In this document: one piece after another, positions 17,552 to 27,349 of the stretch | Numbering within the stretch: position 1 is the stretch's first letter | Layout: every line of letters begins with the position of its first letter | Source: Carboxylicivirga taeanensis | Lineage (GTDB): Bacteria > Bacteroidota > Bacteroidia > Bacteroidales > Marinilabiliaceae | Reading direction: 5' to 3' | DNA: 64,000 bases | NCBI RefSeq assembly: GCF_051851475.1 | Contig: NZ_JBPUSJ010000004.1 | Coordinates: forward strand, 1 to 64,000 | The notes under the pieces: model-generated | Databases searched by the model: none | The model's input: the letters and a program-made list of their open reading frames with translations, nothing else | Told to the model about the DNA's origin: nothing | Translations under genes and position numbers: made by a program

Positions 17552-18895
17552 ATGAAAAAATACCTACTTGTGTTGTTGTGCAATATGCTGTTGCTTGCCT
17601 GTACCAAGGAGCAAGCTGTGCCTATTCGAATGGATTGTCATTTCGAAGTTGAAGACGAGGACTATACGGTGCCTTCGACGTTAAAGATTACCAATTCTAC
17701 TATTGGAGCCGACAGTTGGCAGTGGAGTTTTGAAGGGGGGGAGCCAACAGTATCAACTGATAAGAATCCTGGAATTATAAACTTTAATACAGCTGGTGAA
17801 TACACCATTTCTCTGGTTGCAAAAAATCAATATGGGAGTCAAAAGGACACGGCAATTCAACTAAAATTCTATGAAACCGTGCAACTTGACTTTGATATTG
17901 AAATAATGGAGAATGCTTACCCTCCTGCCGAAATTAAGATTATCAATAAGTGTGTCGGTTTAACTCAATTCCACTGGGAGCTACAAGGAGGGAATATTGA
18001 ATCTTATTCGGGTGCGGAACCTCCTTTAATTTCATTTGCTTTACCAGGTGAGTACACGCTTACATTAAATGCCTCAAATGGGGTTGAGAATCATTCTATT
18101 AGTAAGCAAATTACAGTTTTGCCACACATAAAGGCTGATTTTGATTGGCAGGTTGATTTCGCGGATGATGATTATCAGGCCCCTGTTAGCATACAGTTGC
18201 AAAACAAAAGCATAAGCGCCACTCACTATCAATGGTATTTAGCAGGAGCCAATATTTTATCCAGTACCGACGAGGCCCCAAAAGTAACCTTTCCTGTTGC
18301 AGGAAAGGTGGCGATACGCCTGGTTGCAGATAATGGTAAGGAGCAACAAGAAGTGACAAAAAGTTTTGAAGTGTACCACGATTCTAATCTACGCATATTT
18401 AAAGATGTTAAATTGGGGATAAACTCAGCACATAGTTCCATCGGTTGTTTTTATTCCACCACAACTCGCCAGGTATATACAAGAGGGCAGGTAGATGATA
18501 TCACTGGCAGTGATATTGACTTGGCTTATTTTGGCTTAAACTCCAACTTTTCATTCAATCAGTTTGTAAGTCCACATAGGGTGCAAACAACCGTATTTGA
18601 TCCAATACCTAATGCTAAACAAACCATTGTGGTTAACCGGCAGGACAATGACCCGTTGGTGAATTTTACAGTGTCTGATTTTGATCAAATGGTCAATGAC
18701 GAGCCCCTAAAGCTGTTAACGATTAGGGATACGGATGGCGGACGAAAGGAGTTTACTTCAGCTGGCCTGCCTCATATTGTTTTGTTTCAGACCAGTGAAG
18801 GACGCAGAGGTGCAATCAAAGTTAAGGCGTGTATGGAGCAAGGAGCTGAATCCTATATCCTCTGCGATATAAAAGTACAAAAAGCAGCAAAGTAG
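17552..18895 (+). CDS. PKD-domain lipoprotein
   Basis: 447 residues with a lipoprotein signal (MKKYLLVLLCNMLLLAC, Cys17). Three PKD-like beta domains follow (about 25-110, 112-200, 202-280), each with a QWSFEGGEP- or HWELQGGN-type strand and the NPGIINFNTAGEYTISLVA block. The C-terminal 160 residues (from about 285) are of no family I know. PKD domains mediate protein or glycan contacts on the outside of the cell. It sits 8 bp before a predicted barrel gene, so the pair likely makes a surface complex. Confidence 0.82.
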   Translation: MKKYLLVLLCNMLLLACTKEQAVPIRMDCHFEVEDEDYTVPSTLKITNSTIGADSWQWSFEGGEPTVSTDKNPGIINFNTAGEYTISLVAKNQYGSQKDTAIQLKFYETVQLDFDIEIMENAYPPAEIKIINKCVGLTQFHWELQGGNIESYSGAEPPLISFALPGEYTLTLNASNGVENHSISKQITVLPHIKADFDWQVDFADDDYQAPVSIQLQNKSISATHYQWYLAGANILSSTDEAPKVTFPVAGKVAIRLVADNGKEQQEVTKSFEVYHDSNLRIFKDVKLGINSAHSSIGCFYSTTTRQVYTRGQVDDITGSDIDLAYFGLNSNFSFNQFVSPHRVQTTVFDPIPNAKQTIVVNRQDNDPLVNFTVSDFDQMVNDEPLKLLTIRDTDGGRKEFTSAGLPHIVLFQTSEGRRGAIKVKACMEQGAESYILCDIKVQKAAK

Positions 18896-18903
18896 ATGAT
18901 GAT

Positions 18904-20667
18904 ATGGTAGGAATGAGTAGATGCTGCATCATTTTATCAGCAATGTTTATATTTAGCCAAATAGCAATCGCCCAGTCTGTTGATCTGGAGAGTGTTGATG
19001 AGGATATTAAACAGCAGGTAGAAAAAATCAAGTCTGGTGAAGCTTTTAGTTTAACCGGTGGCTTATCTGCCAATAATATTTTCTACCACTCTAATCAGCC
19101 CTTTGCCGGTCGCCAGGCTTATACTTACTATTTGCAGGGGCGTTTAAATTTTGGTTTTCTATCGTGGTCCATGCCGGTTAGTTACAGCTTAACTAATCAA
19201 GGCAAAAACCTGGGATATGAGTTGCCATTTAAATTCAATCGTCTTTCATTGAACCCTCGCTATAAGTGGATTCAAGGCCATATCGGAGATGTGGCAATGA
19301 ACTTCTCACCCTATACACTTAACGGACATTTATTCACTGGAGGAGGTTTGGATCTGGCGCCACCTAAATTGCCTTTAAAGGTGAGTGTCATGGGTGGGCG
19401 ATTGCTAACAGCGGTTAATGATGATGTTAATCCTAACACCCTCCCTGCCTTTAGGCGGATGGGGTATGGGACTCGTCTAATATGGGATGCTGACAAGTTT
19501 AGTATTGGAGCCATAGGCTTTTATGCAAAGGATGACCTGCACTCGCTGGATTCAGTACCTGAAAGTAAGCAGGTATTACCTCAGGAGAATCTGGTGCTGA
19601 GTGTTATGGGGAAGGTTAAAATATCTCGTCAGGTCGAATTGTTTGCCGAATATGCCTCATCGGCATTGACCAATGATTTACGTGCAGGGGCGGCAAGTGT
19701 GAACCCTGATGGTTTAGCGGCTTATTTTTTCAACAACCGAACGAGTACGCAGGTCAATCAGGCTTATAAGGGAGGGGTAAACTTATTCTTCAATAAAATG
19801 ACCGTTGGACTCCAATATGAATGGATAGATCCTGAATACAGAACCCTGGGTGCCTACTACTTTAATAATGATTTTGAAAACCTTACCCTGAATCTTACAC
19901 GTCAGTTTTTTAAAGGGAAGGTAAATGTTGCGTTTAATGGCGGATATCAGCGTGATAACCTCAAAGGGCAGAAGGGCGCAGAAACGGGACGTTGGGTGGC
20001 TGCTTTAAATGTTAATGCTCAATGTACCGATAAACTCAGTCTTCAGGTTAATGTGTCTGATTTTACGACATACACGAATATGAAGCTGAACCAGTTTGAG
20101 CTCATTAATGATGCATCAACAGTTGATAATACATTGGATACGCTCGACTTTAAGCAAATTGTTCGCACGGCATCCTTCAACCTTAATTATGCGCTTAGAG
20201 CAGATAAGCAACAAACTCAAAATCTTAATTTTAGTTACAATCTTAATGATGTGGCTAATAAACAAGGCGATGTAGTTCGAACGGGTGATGCATCATCGGT
20301 ACATAATGCGGCCTTGGCGCATGCCATATTCTGGCTATACCGCGAAGTGAATTTAAATACTTCAGTGAACTACACCTACAACACTATCGGCTTTGAGGAT
20401 GCTCAGATGTATGGTGGCAGCGTTAATGTGGGCAAGCAGTGGTTGCACGGTCGTTTGAGCGTCAGTGGAGGTGTTGCCTACAATCATGATCAATCAATTA
20501 GCGGGAGTAGCGATATTATCAATTTGCGTCTGCTTGGAGCCTATACCTTTTGGAAAAAACACAGTCTGAATATCAATGCCGTTCAGATGTACAGAAATAC
20601 CAGTAATGAGTCACTTAAAGACATTCAGGATCTGACAGTGACATTTGGATACAATTATAGCTTCTAA
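18904..20667 (+). CDS. Predicted outer-membrane beta-barrel protein
   Basis: 587 residues with a signal peptide cut near AIAQS. The mature chain has a short helix (VDLESVDEDIKQQVEKIK) and then a long series of alternating strands ending on a C-terminal aromatic (VTFGYNYSF), the signature of an outer-membrane barrel. Strand turns rich in Asn and Asp recur every 20-25 residues. I do not recognise a named family. It is 8 bp after the PKD lipoprotein gene and must be co-transcribed with it. Confidence 0.75.
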   Translation: MVGMSRCCIILSAMFIFSQIAIAQSVDLESVDEDIKQQVEKIKSGEAFSLTGGLSANNIFYHSNQPFAGRQAYTYYLQGRLNFGFLSWSMPVSYSLTNQGKNLGYELPFKFNRLSLNPRYKWIQGHIGDVAMNFSPYTLNGHLFTGGGLDLAPPKLPLKVSVMGGRLLTAVNDDVNPNTLPAFRRMGYGTRLIWDADKFSIGAIGFYAKDDLHSLDSVPESKQVLPQENLVLSVMGKVKISRQVELFAEYASSALTNDLRAGAASVNPDGLAAYFFNNRTSTQVNQAYKGGVNLFFNKMTVGLQYEWIDPEYRTLGAYYFNNDFENLTLNLTRQFFKGKVNVAFNGGYQRDNLKGQKGAETGRWVAALNVNAQCTDKLSLQVNVSDFTTYTNMKLNQFELINDASTVDNTLDTLDFKQIVRTASFNLNYALRADKQQTQNLNFSYNLNDVANKQGDVVRTGDASSVHNAALAHAIFWLYREVNLNTSVNYTYNTIGFEDAQMYGGSVNVGKQWLHGRLSVSGGVAYNHDQSISGSSDIINLRLLGAYTFWKKHSLNINAVQMYRNTSNESLKDIQDLTVTFGYNYSF

Positions 20668-20853
20668 AGCAATTAGTGCAGAGCTGTATCTGACTTAACG
20701 GAATTTTTTTGACAGACCAATAATGGGACTGAGGGGGCGAAGCCGTGGTTAAGGTGAAGGAAAAGTGATATAAGGATCAATTATCAAAATTCAATTTTAT
20801 AGCTCTTGAAATATTAGATAGAGCTTTCTATTAATTACAATCAGACATTAAGG

Positions 20854-22200
20854 ATGAAGAAAGTATTTGCTTTATTTGCAGCTGTTTGGCTCATGATAAC
20901 AGCGCAGGCACAAGAAAATGCCATGACATTTTTGAAAGGGGTTCCACAAACCACTCAAATCAACCCGGCATTCAGGCCCGTACATCGTTGGTATCTGTCG
21001 ATGCCTGCATTGGGGAGTTTTAAAATAGATGGTGCCAGCAGTGGTTTTTCCTATGCCGATGCAGTAGTCAATGATGAACTCAATCTGGATAAGTTAGCCA
21101 ATAATCTGCAGGAGAATAACCTGTTGGCTGCGGAGTTGTCGTTACAAGTGGTAGGTTTTGGTTTTAAAGCCGGTAAATCATTTTTCACTTTTGATGTTAA
21201 TCAGCGGTCCAAATCGCGTTTAAACTACACCAAGTCCTTAATGGACCTGCGATATGGCTTGGATGCAGCCAATATAATGTCGTTCTCAAACAGCGATGCC
21301 AGCATGTTGCTAAATACCATAAATTACACCGAAGTGGCTATAGGTTCGTCCTATCCAATAACCGACAAAATTACGGTTGGCGCACGCATAAAGTACCTGA
21401 TGGGAGGTACCAATATCCAATCCGATCATTTCAATTTGGCTATTCGGTCTAATGATACTGGTATTGATGTAAACAGTAACGTGCTGGTTAGGGCCTCTAT
21501 GCCTTTGGATATTGAATACAATGCCGACGGCACGGTAAAGTCGGTAGATATTGACTCCAATGCCGACGTGGAAGATTATTTCAGAACGGGTAATAATGGT
21601 TGGGCTTTCGATTTTGGAGGTACCTGGAATGTGATTGATAAACTCACAGTGGGACTTGCCTTTAACGACATTGGCTACATAAAATGGAAGCATAATTTAC
21701 AGGAACTATCAGCTCAAACAGCGGCTAGCTATGAGTATGTATCGGTTTCGGATGAGGATTACCTGAGCGATGTATTCAGTGATATTGAAGAGGCTATTCA
21801 GGTTACGGATAAGGCCGCTTCGTTTACCACGGGCCTGATGGGAACCATGAATATTACTGCAGATTATCAGCATCGCGACTGGCTAAACTTTGGCCTTGTA
21901 TCCAAACATTTTATAACTGATGGCAAGCTGATTCCTGAAACAACCCTGGCAGTTGGTATGTCGCCGGGCAGTGCATTATCAACTGTTTTTAGTTATTCCA
22001 TGATGAAGGGTGCTCCGGCTAACTTAGGGTTGGGACTGGCGGTCAAGGCTGGTGCTTTCCAGATTTATGCCGTCACCGATAATATTAACTCTGCTTTTAA
22101 TATAGAGAAGGCGAAATATGTGAATGCCCGTGTGGGTATCAATTTTGTATTTAATCGCAAAAAGAAAGAAGCGTCTGAAACAGATGTTGTGGAAGAGTAG
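20854..22200 (+). CDS. DUF5723 family protein (outer-membrane barrel-like)
   Basis: 448 residues with a signal peptide (cut near TAQAQE). The N-terminus FLKGVPQTTQINPAFRP, followed by WYLSMPALGSFKIDG, is the usual opening of DUF5723, a Bacteroidota family with PorP-like appearance. The remainder is strand-rich and ends with VGINFVFNRKKK and a short acidic tail after the last strand, unlike a classical barrel end. Its place between the PKD/barrel pair and the TANFOR gene suggests that it helps bring or hold that large protein at the surface; this is inference. Confidence 0.8.
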   Translation: MKKVFALFAAVWLMITAQAQENAMTFLKGVPQTTQINPAFRPVHRWYLSMPALGSFKIDGASSGFSYADAVVNDELNLDKLANNLQENNLLAAELSLQVVGFGFKAGKSFFTFDVNQRSKSRLNYTKSLMDLRYGLDAANIMSFSNSDASMLLNTINYTEVAIGSSYPITDKITVGARIKYLMGGTNIQSDHFNLAIRSNDTGIDVNSNVLVRASMPLDIEYNADGTVKSVDIDSNADVEDYFRTGNNGWAFDFGGTWNVIDKLTVGLAFNDIGYIKWKHNLQELSAQTAASYEYVSVSDEDYLSDVFSDIEEAIQVTDKAASFTTGLMGTMNITADYQHRDWLNFGLVSKHFITDGKLIPETTLAVGMSPGSALSTVFSYSMMKGAPANLGLGLAVKAGAFQIYAVTDNINSAFNIEKAKYVNARVGINFVFNRKKKEASETDVVEE

Positions 22201-22389
22201 ATAGAAATATTTTCTTGAATGTAACTTGTTAAATTTCAGTTTCTGAAAGTATCCACGTGTGAGGTGTTGCAAAATGTAATAAGAGTTGTAACAATACAAC
22301 TTTGCCAACTATGGTTTCGCATAGAAGTAGAGGTGTGGGTATACTGCATTGCCAGACGAATTCAGCTTATAGAAAAGTAAAATAAACAC

Positions 22390-25300
22390 ATGAAAACACG
22401 CATCCTGTTTATATTCCTGTTGGCCGCTTTTTATATGCCATTAAAGGCGCAAAACCATCCGGTTAAGGTGGTGGTACAGGCCATGCCGCCTTATCTGGTT
22501 CGCCTGGCTGATTACACAACGGCAACTGAGCCTCGTGTATATGTGCAGTTGCTATTGGCCGATATGCAACAAGGTTCACGGCAGGTGCGTTTGCATGTTT
22601 CTTTAACGGGGAATAACCTGAATATTCAAAGTACGCAGTTGCAGCAAGGAAGTAATCCTTACGTCATTTATTCGGGCCAGCCCTTGCGTTTGTCTAACAT
22701 GGATATGCAGGCATTGTTTCGATACGAGAATCTGCAGGGGCTCACACCGGCTCAGTACCGCGAGCCCTTGCCCGAAGGATTTTACAAGCTGGGGTTTACC
22801 GTATATGATCATATCACTGGTTTGCCTTTGTCGCAACGTACCGAGGTGCCACTGTTTCTGACACTGAGTAATCCCCCGGTATTGAACCTGCCTTCGCGGG
22901 GCGAGAGTGTGCAGGCTACAACAGTGCCTAACCTGTTTTTTAACTGGAGTCCCCGCCACCAGGGATTAGGCAATGTACAATACGAATTTTCATTAGTTGA
23001 GATATGGGATGACTACCTGTCGCCCGAGCAGGCTTTTTTAGCAGCTACTCCTCTGTGGACAGAGGTAACACGCAGCAATAGTTTACTCTATAACCTGTCG
23101 AAACCGCCCCTGCAGGAAGGCAAAAGGTATGCCTGGAGGGTAAGGGCCTTTACCGGCGATGTGAATAATTCAGAGGCCCTCTTCAAGAATAATGGGTGTA
23201 GTGAAATCTTTTATTTTACTTACACTGTCACTTGCGAGGCGCCTATGTACCTGTTAAGCCACATTACCGGGGCCCGCAGTGTAACGGTGCAGTGGCAGGA
23301 AGCTGCACACTTTGACCACTACCGCCTTCAATACCGCAAGGTGAGCTATAAAACAGAAGAGGTCACCCGCAGGGTTAAGAACAAAGAAACCGGCGAGCGC
23401 GAACGTATTACCACCACCGAAGAGGTACGTGAAGTGAGTGCCTGGTTTGAGGTGAATACACCGAATACGCAAACCCGCCTGAGTAATCTGGAAGAAAATA
23501 CCGAGTACGAGTACCGTGTTGGAGGACACTGTCGTAACAATGCCGATCAGCAGAGTTTTACCTACAGCATTATTCAGCGCTTTACCACTCCATCCAGAGA
23601 TGATTCAGAAACCGCCTATCAGTGTGGCGTGCTGCCTAAAATAGAACTGGACAATGCCGAACCGCTCATTACCCTTGCCGTTAACGAAAGTTTTATGGCC
23701 GGTGATTTTCCGGTAACTGTTACCGAGGTTAATGGTGGTAAAGGTACCTATACGGGGCGCGGATACATTGTGGTGCCCTACCTGGCCGATACGCGCCTCG
23801 AAGTGAGTTTCAACGGTATTTTTATTAACAGCCAGTACCAGATGCTGCGCGGCATGATTGAAACGGCCTATGATGCATCCGGGCAAAATATTGTATCGAC
23901 AGGTGAGGTGAGTAACCTGCTGGATGGTAACCAGGGCAAAAAGGAGCACCAGGTGGATTTTGAGATAGCCGATATACAGTACTACCCCGAAACCGGGCGT
24001 GTGGCAATAATTGGTACGAACGGTGAGAAGGTGGTGCTTACCGGTGCTGACTCTTACGAGGTAGTGGATGCAACCGGCAAGGTGTATCATATTAACCAGG
24101 ACGGGGTGCAGGTGGCCGGCGAGCAGTCGCCCAACGGTAAGCCCGATGCGCAAACAACACAAGGTATCTCTACCGGCAGTAACGGGCAGGCAAAGTTAAC
24201 TTCACTGAACCGTAGCAGTGGTGTGGCAGTGCGTTTTGTGGCCAATGCCTCGCAATTGTATGGCTTTGATGCTGTGGCGACCGATGCGCCCGATGAATTG
24301 AAGGCTTTATATACACAGGTAGAAGGTGAGTACCTGCCCTGTAAATCGGTGGTGTACCGGCAAACCGATTTTATCGATTTTGTGGTGGAAGGCATAGTAG
24401 CCGACAGTGTAGAGTTTGTGACCCTGAATACCGGGCGGGTGATACAGGCTACCGGCAACACGCTTACCCTTGACGGGATAGAGCAGTATGGCAGCGAAAC
24501 CATACTGGCCCGTTGCAGCAGCAAGCTTGCTGGGGGCGACACCCTGCAGCAGCATATGGTGATTGGCGCTTTTGAGCTGGTGTACCTGCCTGGCGAAAAA
24601 CACATCGACCTCACGGTGATACCTACCAACGGGCGCGAGGTGCCCGGCCTGGAGCTGGAGCAAACCCTGAATGCCATCTACAAAAGTGTGGGTGTGCGCT
24701 TTAATATTACGGTTGATAAAGCCTACACGGCACCTTATGAGCAGTTAAATGAGGAAGAAAGTGCTTTTTATGCCAACTATACCGGCGAGCAAAAGGCCAT
24801 TATCAACGACTACAGAAGCCGGCGCCCTGTAAATCCTAACCACTACTATGTGTTTTACTCCAATATAACACGTAACACAGGTAGCGCACAGGAGCTGGGC
24901 TATATGCCCATACAGCGGCAGTTTGGTTTTATCTATACCGGTGGCAATAGCCAAACACTGGCTCATGAGCTGGCCCACGGCGTGTTTCATCTGCGCCATA
25001 CCTTTAGCAGCAGTAATGAAACAGTTATACCCCAGGGCCATACCGAAAACCTGATGGACTACACCAATGGCAAAGTCCTGTTTAAATACCAGTGGGAAAA
25101 GATACATAACCCCGATATAGTGCTTTTTACATTTTTAGAAGGTGATGAGGAGGGAGCACTAAAAGGAAATTCGGATACAGAAAAAGCCATACATGTAATA
25201 GAAAAAATTAGATGTGCCTATAAAACAGATAGGAAAGTCAAATTTGAGAAAGATACTTGGAAATGGTTTTCAGAAACTGTTACTGTTACAAATTTTTCTG

Positions 25301-26721
25301 ATTTATATGATAACCAAACATACGATTATATTTTTATTGAGCTATCGGAAGATGTTAACGAACTAGAGATACCATCAAATTTAACATTTCAGACAGATAA
25401 AAGCTATGTTGCCCAAGTATTCAGAGGAGATGTTGTTAAATTTGATTTTGGAGAACTTATTATCAAAGTAGATAAAAGTCATGGGCAAGCTTTACTCGAT
25501 TATCTTACTCCAAACGATACAGACTTCGAAAAGCAAAAAATACAATTTGTACAGAGAATAATTGATAAATATAAAAACAGTGATTATACAAGAAAACAAG
25601 TTATTAGTTTGCTTTCAACATCTTCTCAATGTTTGTTTGAACATCTAACGCAAGAACAACGGATAGCTTTATTGCATCTTATTAATGATGGTTCAAACAT
25701 ACCGGAAACAGTAGAAAGGATTGTCGTAGATATTATAAGGACTACTCCAGAAAATCAAATCGAATATCTTTTTGATAAGCTTTATAACGATGGATTAATG
25801 GCTTATTTTGACAATGTACTTCACGATGTAGGGGGAGAAAAGTGTTATTCACGATTTATAATAGAGCTAACTGACCTTTATTTTATGAAATTCTCCACTT
25901 TATTATCGGATTGCTTTTCAACTGATGAATGGGGTAATATTTTTATTAAAGTCACTACAGAACAGAACACTTGGGGTAATTTAAAATTCATTTCCCAAAA
26001 CCAAACACCATACTTTAGGTGGTCACCTAGTTGTGATGTTCCTACATGGCGATATGGAACAAAAGGCATAGAGATAGATAACTTTATTACATGTGGTGAT
26101 TATAATAATGCGAAGAGTATTTTGAATCCATTTGAACCTATCGTTATTTATTTAGAAAAAGATTTACCTTACTTTAAATTAGGGGATAGCTTTGAAGACA
26201 AAGTTATTGCCATGCCTGCCTTTGTTTTAATGTGGTTAAGGCAACAGGCTTCAGACAAAGCTTTAGCTGAAATGTTAAATGAAGGAGTAACTATATATAG
26301 TTCACTTGCAACATTAGGTTCTACAGGTTTGGTAACTAAGGGAGTTCCCAAAGCATTTCTTACAGCATGGAATTATTTTATTAAAGTAGATGCACTAATG
26401 AAACTATTATTGGTAAATGATGATGTTAAAAATGCAATTAAAAAAGTTGGTCAGAATAATGAAGGCGAAGAGTTTCTTAAATTATATGATAGTTATTCAC
26501 AAATATTTGGTTATATCATTAAACCTAGTTTAGAAGGAACTATTTTAAAGCAGAAAGTCAGAGATGTATTAACAGGTTATGCAAATATAGGGACTTTATG
26601 GGATGTAGTTAAGATGAATACTGATGTTAAAAGAAGATTGTCGGATACCGAAATTGGTGAGTTGTCGAATTATTTGAATCAAATAGATAAAATTTTAAAA
26701 AATGAAAAAGTGGTTGAGTAG
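22390..26721 (+). CDS. TANFOR/FN3 protein with a zinc-protease-like centre and a low-GC C-terminal tip (polymorphic-effector-like)
   Basis: 1443 residues with a signal peptide ending near PLKAQ. Residues 25-165 match the TANFOR domain pattern (VKVVVQAMPPYLVRLADYT, then RLSNMDMQALFRYENL, then LPEGFYKLGFTVYDHITG). Two FN3-like domains follow (about 175-280 and 283-400), then a long beta-rich part. At 859-870 is HELAHGVFHLRH, an HExxH zinc site with His867 and His870 as possible third ligands, and a Met-turn-like NLMDY at 887-891. From about residue 918 (base 25140) base composition drops sharply: 24961-25020 has 32 of 60 G+C, 25501-25560 has 18 of 60. The tip (about 920-1443) is paralogous to the cassette at 27719-28873. 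There is no T9SS tail. The two-TM gene downstream overlaps it by 20 bp. Toxin function of the tip is inference. Confidence 0.85.
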   Translation: MKTRILFIFLLAAFYMPLKAQNHPVKVVVQAMPPYLVRLADYTTATEPRVYVQLLLADMQQGSRQVRLHVSLTGNNLNIQSTQLQQGSNPYVIYSGQPLRLSNMDMQALFRYENLQGLTPAQYREPLPEGFYKLGFTVYDHITGLPLSQRTEVPLFLTLSNPPVLNLPSRGESVQATTVPNLFFNWSPRHQGLGNVQYEFSLVEIWDDYLSPEQAFLAATPLWTEVTRSNSLLYNLSKPPLQEGKRYAWRVRAFTGDVNNSEALFKNNGCSEIFYFTYTVTCEAPMYLLSHITGARSVTVQWQEAAHFDHYRLQYRKVSYKTEEVTRRVKNKETGERERITTTEEVREVSAWFEVNTPNTQTRLSNLEENTEYEYRVGGHCRNNADQQSFTYSIIQRFTTPSRDDSETAYQCGVLPKIELDNAEPLITLAVNESFMAGDFPVTVTEVNGGKGTYTGRGYIVVPYLADTRLEVSFNGIFINSQYQMLRGMIETAYDASGQNIVSTGEVSNLLDGNQGKKEHQVDFEIADIQYYPETGRVAIIGTNGEKVVLTGADSYEVVDATGKVYHINQDGVQVAGEQSPNGKPDAQTTQGISTGSNGQAKLTSLNRSSGVAVRFVANASQLYGFDAVATDAPDELKALYTQVEGEYLPCKSVVYRQTDFIDFVVEGIVADSVEFVTLNTGRVIQATGNTLTLDGIEQYGSETILARCSSKLAGGDTLQQHMVIGAFELVYLPGEKHIDLTVIPTNGREVPGLELEQTLNAIYKSVGVRFNITVDKAYTAPYEQLNEEESAFYANYTGEQKAIINDYRSRRPVNPNHYYVFYSNITRNTGSAQELGYMPIQRQFGFIYTGGNSQTLAHELAHGVFHLRHTFSSSNETVIPQGHTENLMDYTNGKVLFKYQWEKIHNPDIVLFTFLEGDEEGALKGNSDTEKAIHVIEKIRCAYKTDRKVKFEKDTWKWFSETVTVTNFSDLYDNQTYDYIFIELSEDVNELEIPSNLTFQTDKSYVAQVFRGDVVKFDFGELIIKVDKSHGQALLDYLTPNDTDFEKQKIQFVQRIIDKYKNSDYTRKQVISLLSTSSQCLFEHLTQEQRIALLHLINDGSNIPETVERIVVDIIRTTPENQIEYLFDKLYNDGLMAYFDNVLHDVGGEKCYSRFIIELTDLYFMKFSTLLSDCFSTDEWGNIFIKVTTEQNTWGNLKFISQNQTPYFRWSPSCDVPTWRYGTKGIEIDNFITCGDYNNAKSILNPFEPIVIYLEKDLPYFKLGDSFEDKVIAMPAFVLMWLRQQASDKALAEMLNEGVTIYSSLATLGSTGLVTKGVPKAFLTAWNYFIKVDALMKLLLVNDDVKNAIKKVGQNNEGEEFLKLYDSYSQIFGYIIKPSLEGTILKQKVRDVLTGYANIGTLWDVVKMNTDVKRRLSDTEIGELSNYLNQIDKILKNEKVVE

Positions 26722-27202
26722 GGTAGATACGGATAATATGCTCTATAGATATTTAGTATTTATTATTATTATTGTTTTTGCTTTTGCATATGGATCGTAT
26801 AAAATGTATGGAAATCGTCCACTGTTTTTGTTTAAAAATCAGGAGGGAAAAATTGTTAAGGTATACGATAAGAAACAATTCACAAGAGTAGGTTATGCAG
26901 GAGCTTCTCCATCTAATTATGATGCTATGGCATTAAAATTAGACTCATCTAAAGAATTAATTATAAATACTAATTTGGATTATTCTAAGTTATTTGAAGA
27001 AGGAATGCGAGTTAAAGTGTGGATGTATCGTACATCTGATGAGTATAACTTTGTGCAAGTGAAGTGTGGTAATCAAGTACTGGTTGAGAATAATGAGGAA
27101 ATTGGATGGTTTGTTTTTACTTTAATGATTGTTAGCGGGATACCATTTTTATTTATGGTCTTTATTATTCCATTTGTTCAGTACAGAAACAAGAAGAATT
27201 AG
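26702..27202 (+). CDS. Small two-TM membrane protein, candidate immunity protein of the TANFOR protein tip
   Basis: 166 residues. TM1 at about 14-32 (LVFIIIIVFAFAYGSYKMY) and TM2 at about 133-157 enclose an extracytoplasmic beta-type domain of about 100 residues with RVKVWMYRTSDEYNFVQVK. Its ATG lies inside the last codons of the TANFOR gene (20-bp overlap), which implies translational coupling. It shares low GC and topology with the product at 28876-29391, though little sequence. Position, size and shape fit an immunity protein that guards the inner membrane or periplasm. The shape also resembles DUF3592-like proteins, so an unrelated role is possible. Confidence 0.72.
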   Translation: MKKWLSRVDTDNMLYRYLVFIIIIVFAFAYGSYKMYGNRPLFLFKNQEGKIVKVYDKKQFTRVGYAGASPSNYDAMALKLDSSKELIINTNLDYSKLFEEGMRVKVWMYRTSDEYNFVQVKCGNQVLVENNEEIGWFVFTLMIVSGIPFLFMVFIIPFVQYRNKKN

Positions 27203-27242
27203 TCCCCCCCGTTCCACGTAGCAACAAATAAGCAAAGCTGTT

Positions 27243-27265
27243 CGGCGTAGCGTCTCGCTACGTCG
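27243..27265. repeat. 10-bp-stem hairpin after the first tip/partner pair
   Basis: CGGCGTAGCG (27243-27252) pairs with CGCTACGTCG (27256-27265) over a TCT loop, with one G-T pair. A hairpin of the same frame with different bases lies at 29412-29434, after the second pair. Two more small hairpins follow: CTCCG/CGGAG (27282-27286/27293-27297) and AGGCC/GGCCT (27296-27300/27304-27308). Confidence 0.7.
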
Positions 27266-27349
27266 CTGCAAATAAAGCTTGCTCCGTTAATGCGGAGGCC
27301 TCTGGCCTATAATCACGATTCAAACAAATTTATATTTATAACTATCCCA

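Noticed and set aside
23254..25107. Several long minus-strand frames inside the TANFOR gene
   Set aside because: They lie only in the GC-richer part, have atypical composition and no family traits, and are shadows of the strongly supported plus-strand gene.
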